Program-made: the position numbers and the translations under genes
Source: Streptomyces sp. V3I8
Lineage (GTDB): Bacteria; Actinomycetota; Actinomycetes; Streptomycetales; Streptomycetaceae
DNA: 64,000 bases
Assembly: GCF_030817535.1 (NCBI RefSeq)
Contig: NZ_JAUSZL010000002.1
Span: 3,472,001-3,536,000 of the forward strand
Reading direction: 5' to 3'
In this document: piece after piece, positions 62,436 to 64,000 of the stretch
Numbering within the stretch: the first letter of the stretch is position 1
Layout: every line of letters begins with the position of its first letter
The notes under the pieces: generated by a model
What the model saw: the letters and a program-made list of their open reading frames with translations, nothing else
Told to the model about the DNA's origin: nothing
Database searches by the model: none

Positions 62436-62664
62436 GGGCTGTGAACCACCTTCGGCACTCTACGTGAGGGCGCGGACACGGTGGAGACACGTGCGGCAGA
62501 CCCGCAAGGTTTCATCACAACCAATGCCCCATTCAGACGCTTTTCGTTCCATTTATTGGTGTCTGAGGCTAGATTCGCAATGAGTCATATTTTCATCTCC
62601 TTAGATCGTAGATGTACGGTGATGGCCACGTAACCGAGCAAAACGGCTACAAGGGGACAAAGCA

Positions 62665-62988
62665 ATGGCAGATTTCTCCCGCCTCCCCGGTCCCAACGCG
62701 GACCTGTGGGACTGGCAGCTCCTCGCGGCCTGCCGAGGGGTCGACAGCTCGCTCTTCTTCCACCCCGAGGGAGAGCGCGGCGCGGCACGGAGCGCTCGTG
62801 AGAACTCGGCCAAAGAGGTCTGCATGAGGTGCCCGGTACGAGCGGAGTGCGCGGCACACGCCCTGGCGGTGCGCGAGCCGTACGGCGTGTGGGGCGGCCT
62901 GACCGAGGACGAACGCGAGGAACTGATGGGCCGGGCGCGCAACCGGCTGGTCACGGCGTCGGGCGGAGGCGAATCGGCACACCACTGA
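62665..62988 (+). CDS. WhiB-family (Wbl) iron-sulfur regulator
   Basis: A 107-residue protein with four Cys at 23, 53, 56 and 62 (C-X29-C-X2-C-X5-C), the [4Fe-4S] ligands of Wbl proteins, followed by the GVWGGLTEDEREEL turn and a basic C-terminal RARNR for DNA. Wbl proteins bind sigma region 4 and act as redox- or NO-sensing regulators. Divergent from bldM, hinting at joint developmental control. ATG at 62665 with AAGGGG upstream. Which Wbl it is cannot be told from sequence alone. Confidence 0.94.
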   Translation: MADFSRLPGPNADLWDWQLLAACRGVDSSLFFHPEGERGAARSARENSAKEVCMRCPVRAECAAHALAVREPYGVWGGLTEDEREELMGRARNRLVTASGGGESAHH

Positions 62989-63042
62989 AGGAACGTTTCT
63001 CCGCAGCGGCGCGGCGACGTGGCGACATGCACGCGCGTGCCC

Positions 63043-63957
63043 CTACCGCGACCTCCGGTCCCCCGCCCCGGCCGCTCCCGCCAGCTGGTCCAACGTGGCC
63101 GCCACGGCGGGCACCTGGGCCAGATCCGGCAGCGTGAGCGCGACGATCTCCCGCCGCAGGGCAGGCTCCACCGTCACTGTGCGTGCACCCTTGGGGCGCA
63201 CGGACTCGATAGCCAGTTCGGGCAGGACCGCGACGCCCAGACCGGCGCCGACCAGACCGACCACCGCCGGATAGTCGTCGGTCGCGAAGTCGATGCGGGG
63301 GGTGAAGCCCGCGCTCTCGCACACCTCGATCAGCTGGCCCCGGCAGCGGGGGCAGCCGGCGATCCACGGCTCGCCGGCGAGGTCTTCGATGGCGACGGAT
63401 CCCGCCCGGGCCAGCCGGTGCCCCTCGGGGACCAGACCGACGAGCCGGTCCGTGAGCAGGGGGCGGACCACCAGGTCGTCCCACTCCTCGGCGCCCGCCG
63501 CCCCCTCGTACCGGAAGGCGAGCGTCACGTCGCAGTCGCCCTCGCGCAGCATCTCCACGGAGCGCGGCGGTTCGCCCTCCTCCAGGGAGACCCGGGTGCC
63601 CGGGTGCGCGGCGCGCAGGGCGGCGAGCGCGGTCGGTACGAGGGTGGAACTGCCGCTGGGGAACGAGACCAGGCGCACCCGGCCGGCCCGCAGACCCGCG
63701 ATCGCGGCGACCTCCTCCTCCGCGGCGGTGAGTCCGGCGATGATGCCCGCAGCATGCCGGACGAGGGCCTCGCCGGCCTGGGTCAGCCGCATCTCGCGAC
63801 CCGTGCGGATCAGGAGCGGGGTGCCGACGGAGGCCTCCAGCGCTTTCATCTGCTGGCTGACGGCGGGCTGGGTGCAGCCCAGTTCACGCCCCGCCGCCGA
63901 GAAGGAACCGGTCGCGGCGACGGCACGCAGGACGCGCAGATGGCGGGCCTCGATCAC
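63043..63957 (-). CDS. LysR-family transcriptional regulator
   Basis: A 304-residue regulator. The winged HTH is at 4-63 (HLRVLRAVAATGSFSAAGRE, CTQPAVSQQMKALEASVG) and the effector-binding domain is at 90-295 (VRLVSFPSGSSTLVPTALAAL). GTG at 63957; TATGCT ends 6 nt upstream of it on the minus strand, so the mRNA may be leaderless. Usual divergent target would lie beyond the right edge. Convergent with the WhiB-like gene. Inducer unknown. Confidence 0.92.
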   Translation of the reverse strand: MIEARHLRVLRAVAATGSFSAAGRELGCTQPAVSQQMKALEASVGTPLLIRTGREMRLTQAGEALVRHAAGIIAGLTAAEEEVAAIAGLRAGRVRLVSFPSGSSTLVPTALAALRAAHPGTRVSLEEGEPPRSVEMLREGDCDVTLAFRYEGAAGAEEWDDLVVRPLLTDRLVGLVPEGHRLARAGSVAIEDLAGEPWIAGCPRCRGQLIEVCESAGFTPRIDFATDDYPAVVGLVGAGLGVAVLPELAIESVRPKGARTVTVEPALRREIVALTLPDLAQVPAVAATLDQLAGAAGAGDRRSR

Positions 63958-64000
63958 CCTTCGAGCATAAGCGCATCTTGGACAAGGCGAGGAATATCGC

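Overview
The window is a high-GC actinobacterial chromosome segment, almost certainly Streptomyces. Supporting signs are very high third-position GC, many GTG starts, BldM, an ECF sigma factor of the ShbA type, a WhiB-like protein, five clustered Ser/Thr kinase genes, a class E sortase substrate (LAETG) and GuaB3 next to GuaB. From memory, gene content and order match the S. coelicolor core interval between bldM (about SCO4768) and sucC (about SCO4808), read here in reverse. There is no prophage, CRISPR array, rRNA, tRNA or biosynthetic cluster. Mobile DNA is limited to one decayed transposase tail.

Layout. 1-2.5 kb: 5' part of sucC and a secreted Pro-rich protein, with three tandem hairpins between them. 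2.6-10.7 kb: a divergent five-gene module (VWA protein, DUF5682 protein, MoxR AAA ATPase <-> SWIM protein, DUF5691 protein). Its two halves fire away from a 15-bp inverted repeat that matches PafBC-type (LexA-independent) DNA-damage promoters. I consider this the most interesting system here. 11-20.3 kb: lipase, M23 peptidase, PcrA helicase, and two NlpC/P60 hydrolases, the first behind a c-di-AMP (ydaO) riboswitch. 20.3-21.4 kb: a decayed patch with transposase and regulator remnants. 21.5-25.6 kb: a LuxR-type response regulator and PspC-domain histidine kinase, divergent from a PspC membrane protein (LiaFSR-like envelope stress unit). 25.6-31 kb: DoxX, DUF4429/SHOCT, class II aldolase and small membrane proteins. 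31-33.5 kb: guaA, then chorismate mutase behind what reads as a Phe/Tyr leader-peptide attenuator. 34-37.5 kb: lipoprotein, membrane protein and LAETG surface protein. 37.7-43 kb: GMC oxidoreductase, succinate-semialdehyde dehydrogenase and diacylglycerol-kinase-like protein. 43-54 kb: five receptor-like kinase genes sharing a non-PASTA extracellular domain, one a pseudokinase interrupted by an apparent frameshift. 54-64 kb: glpD, an odd nucleotide-sugar dehydrogenase, guaB3, guaB, shbA, bldM (with a BldN-type promoter), a WhiB-like gene and a LysR regulator.

Functional threads. Purine synthesis (guaA, guaB, guaB3) is interleaved with development and sporulation control (shbA, bldM, wbl, the kinase array). 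Cell-wall remodelling enzymes (M23, two NlpC/P60) cluster near PcrA. Intergenic space is rich in strong palindromes, most of them at operon ends as expected of terminators. Several (sucC upstream, the succinate-semialdehyde dehydrogenase upstream region, the hairpin with an all-C loop near 33.95 kb) are denser than a simple terminator needs. All functional calls come from reading motifs; no database search was possible.
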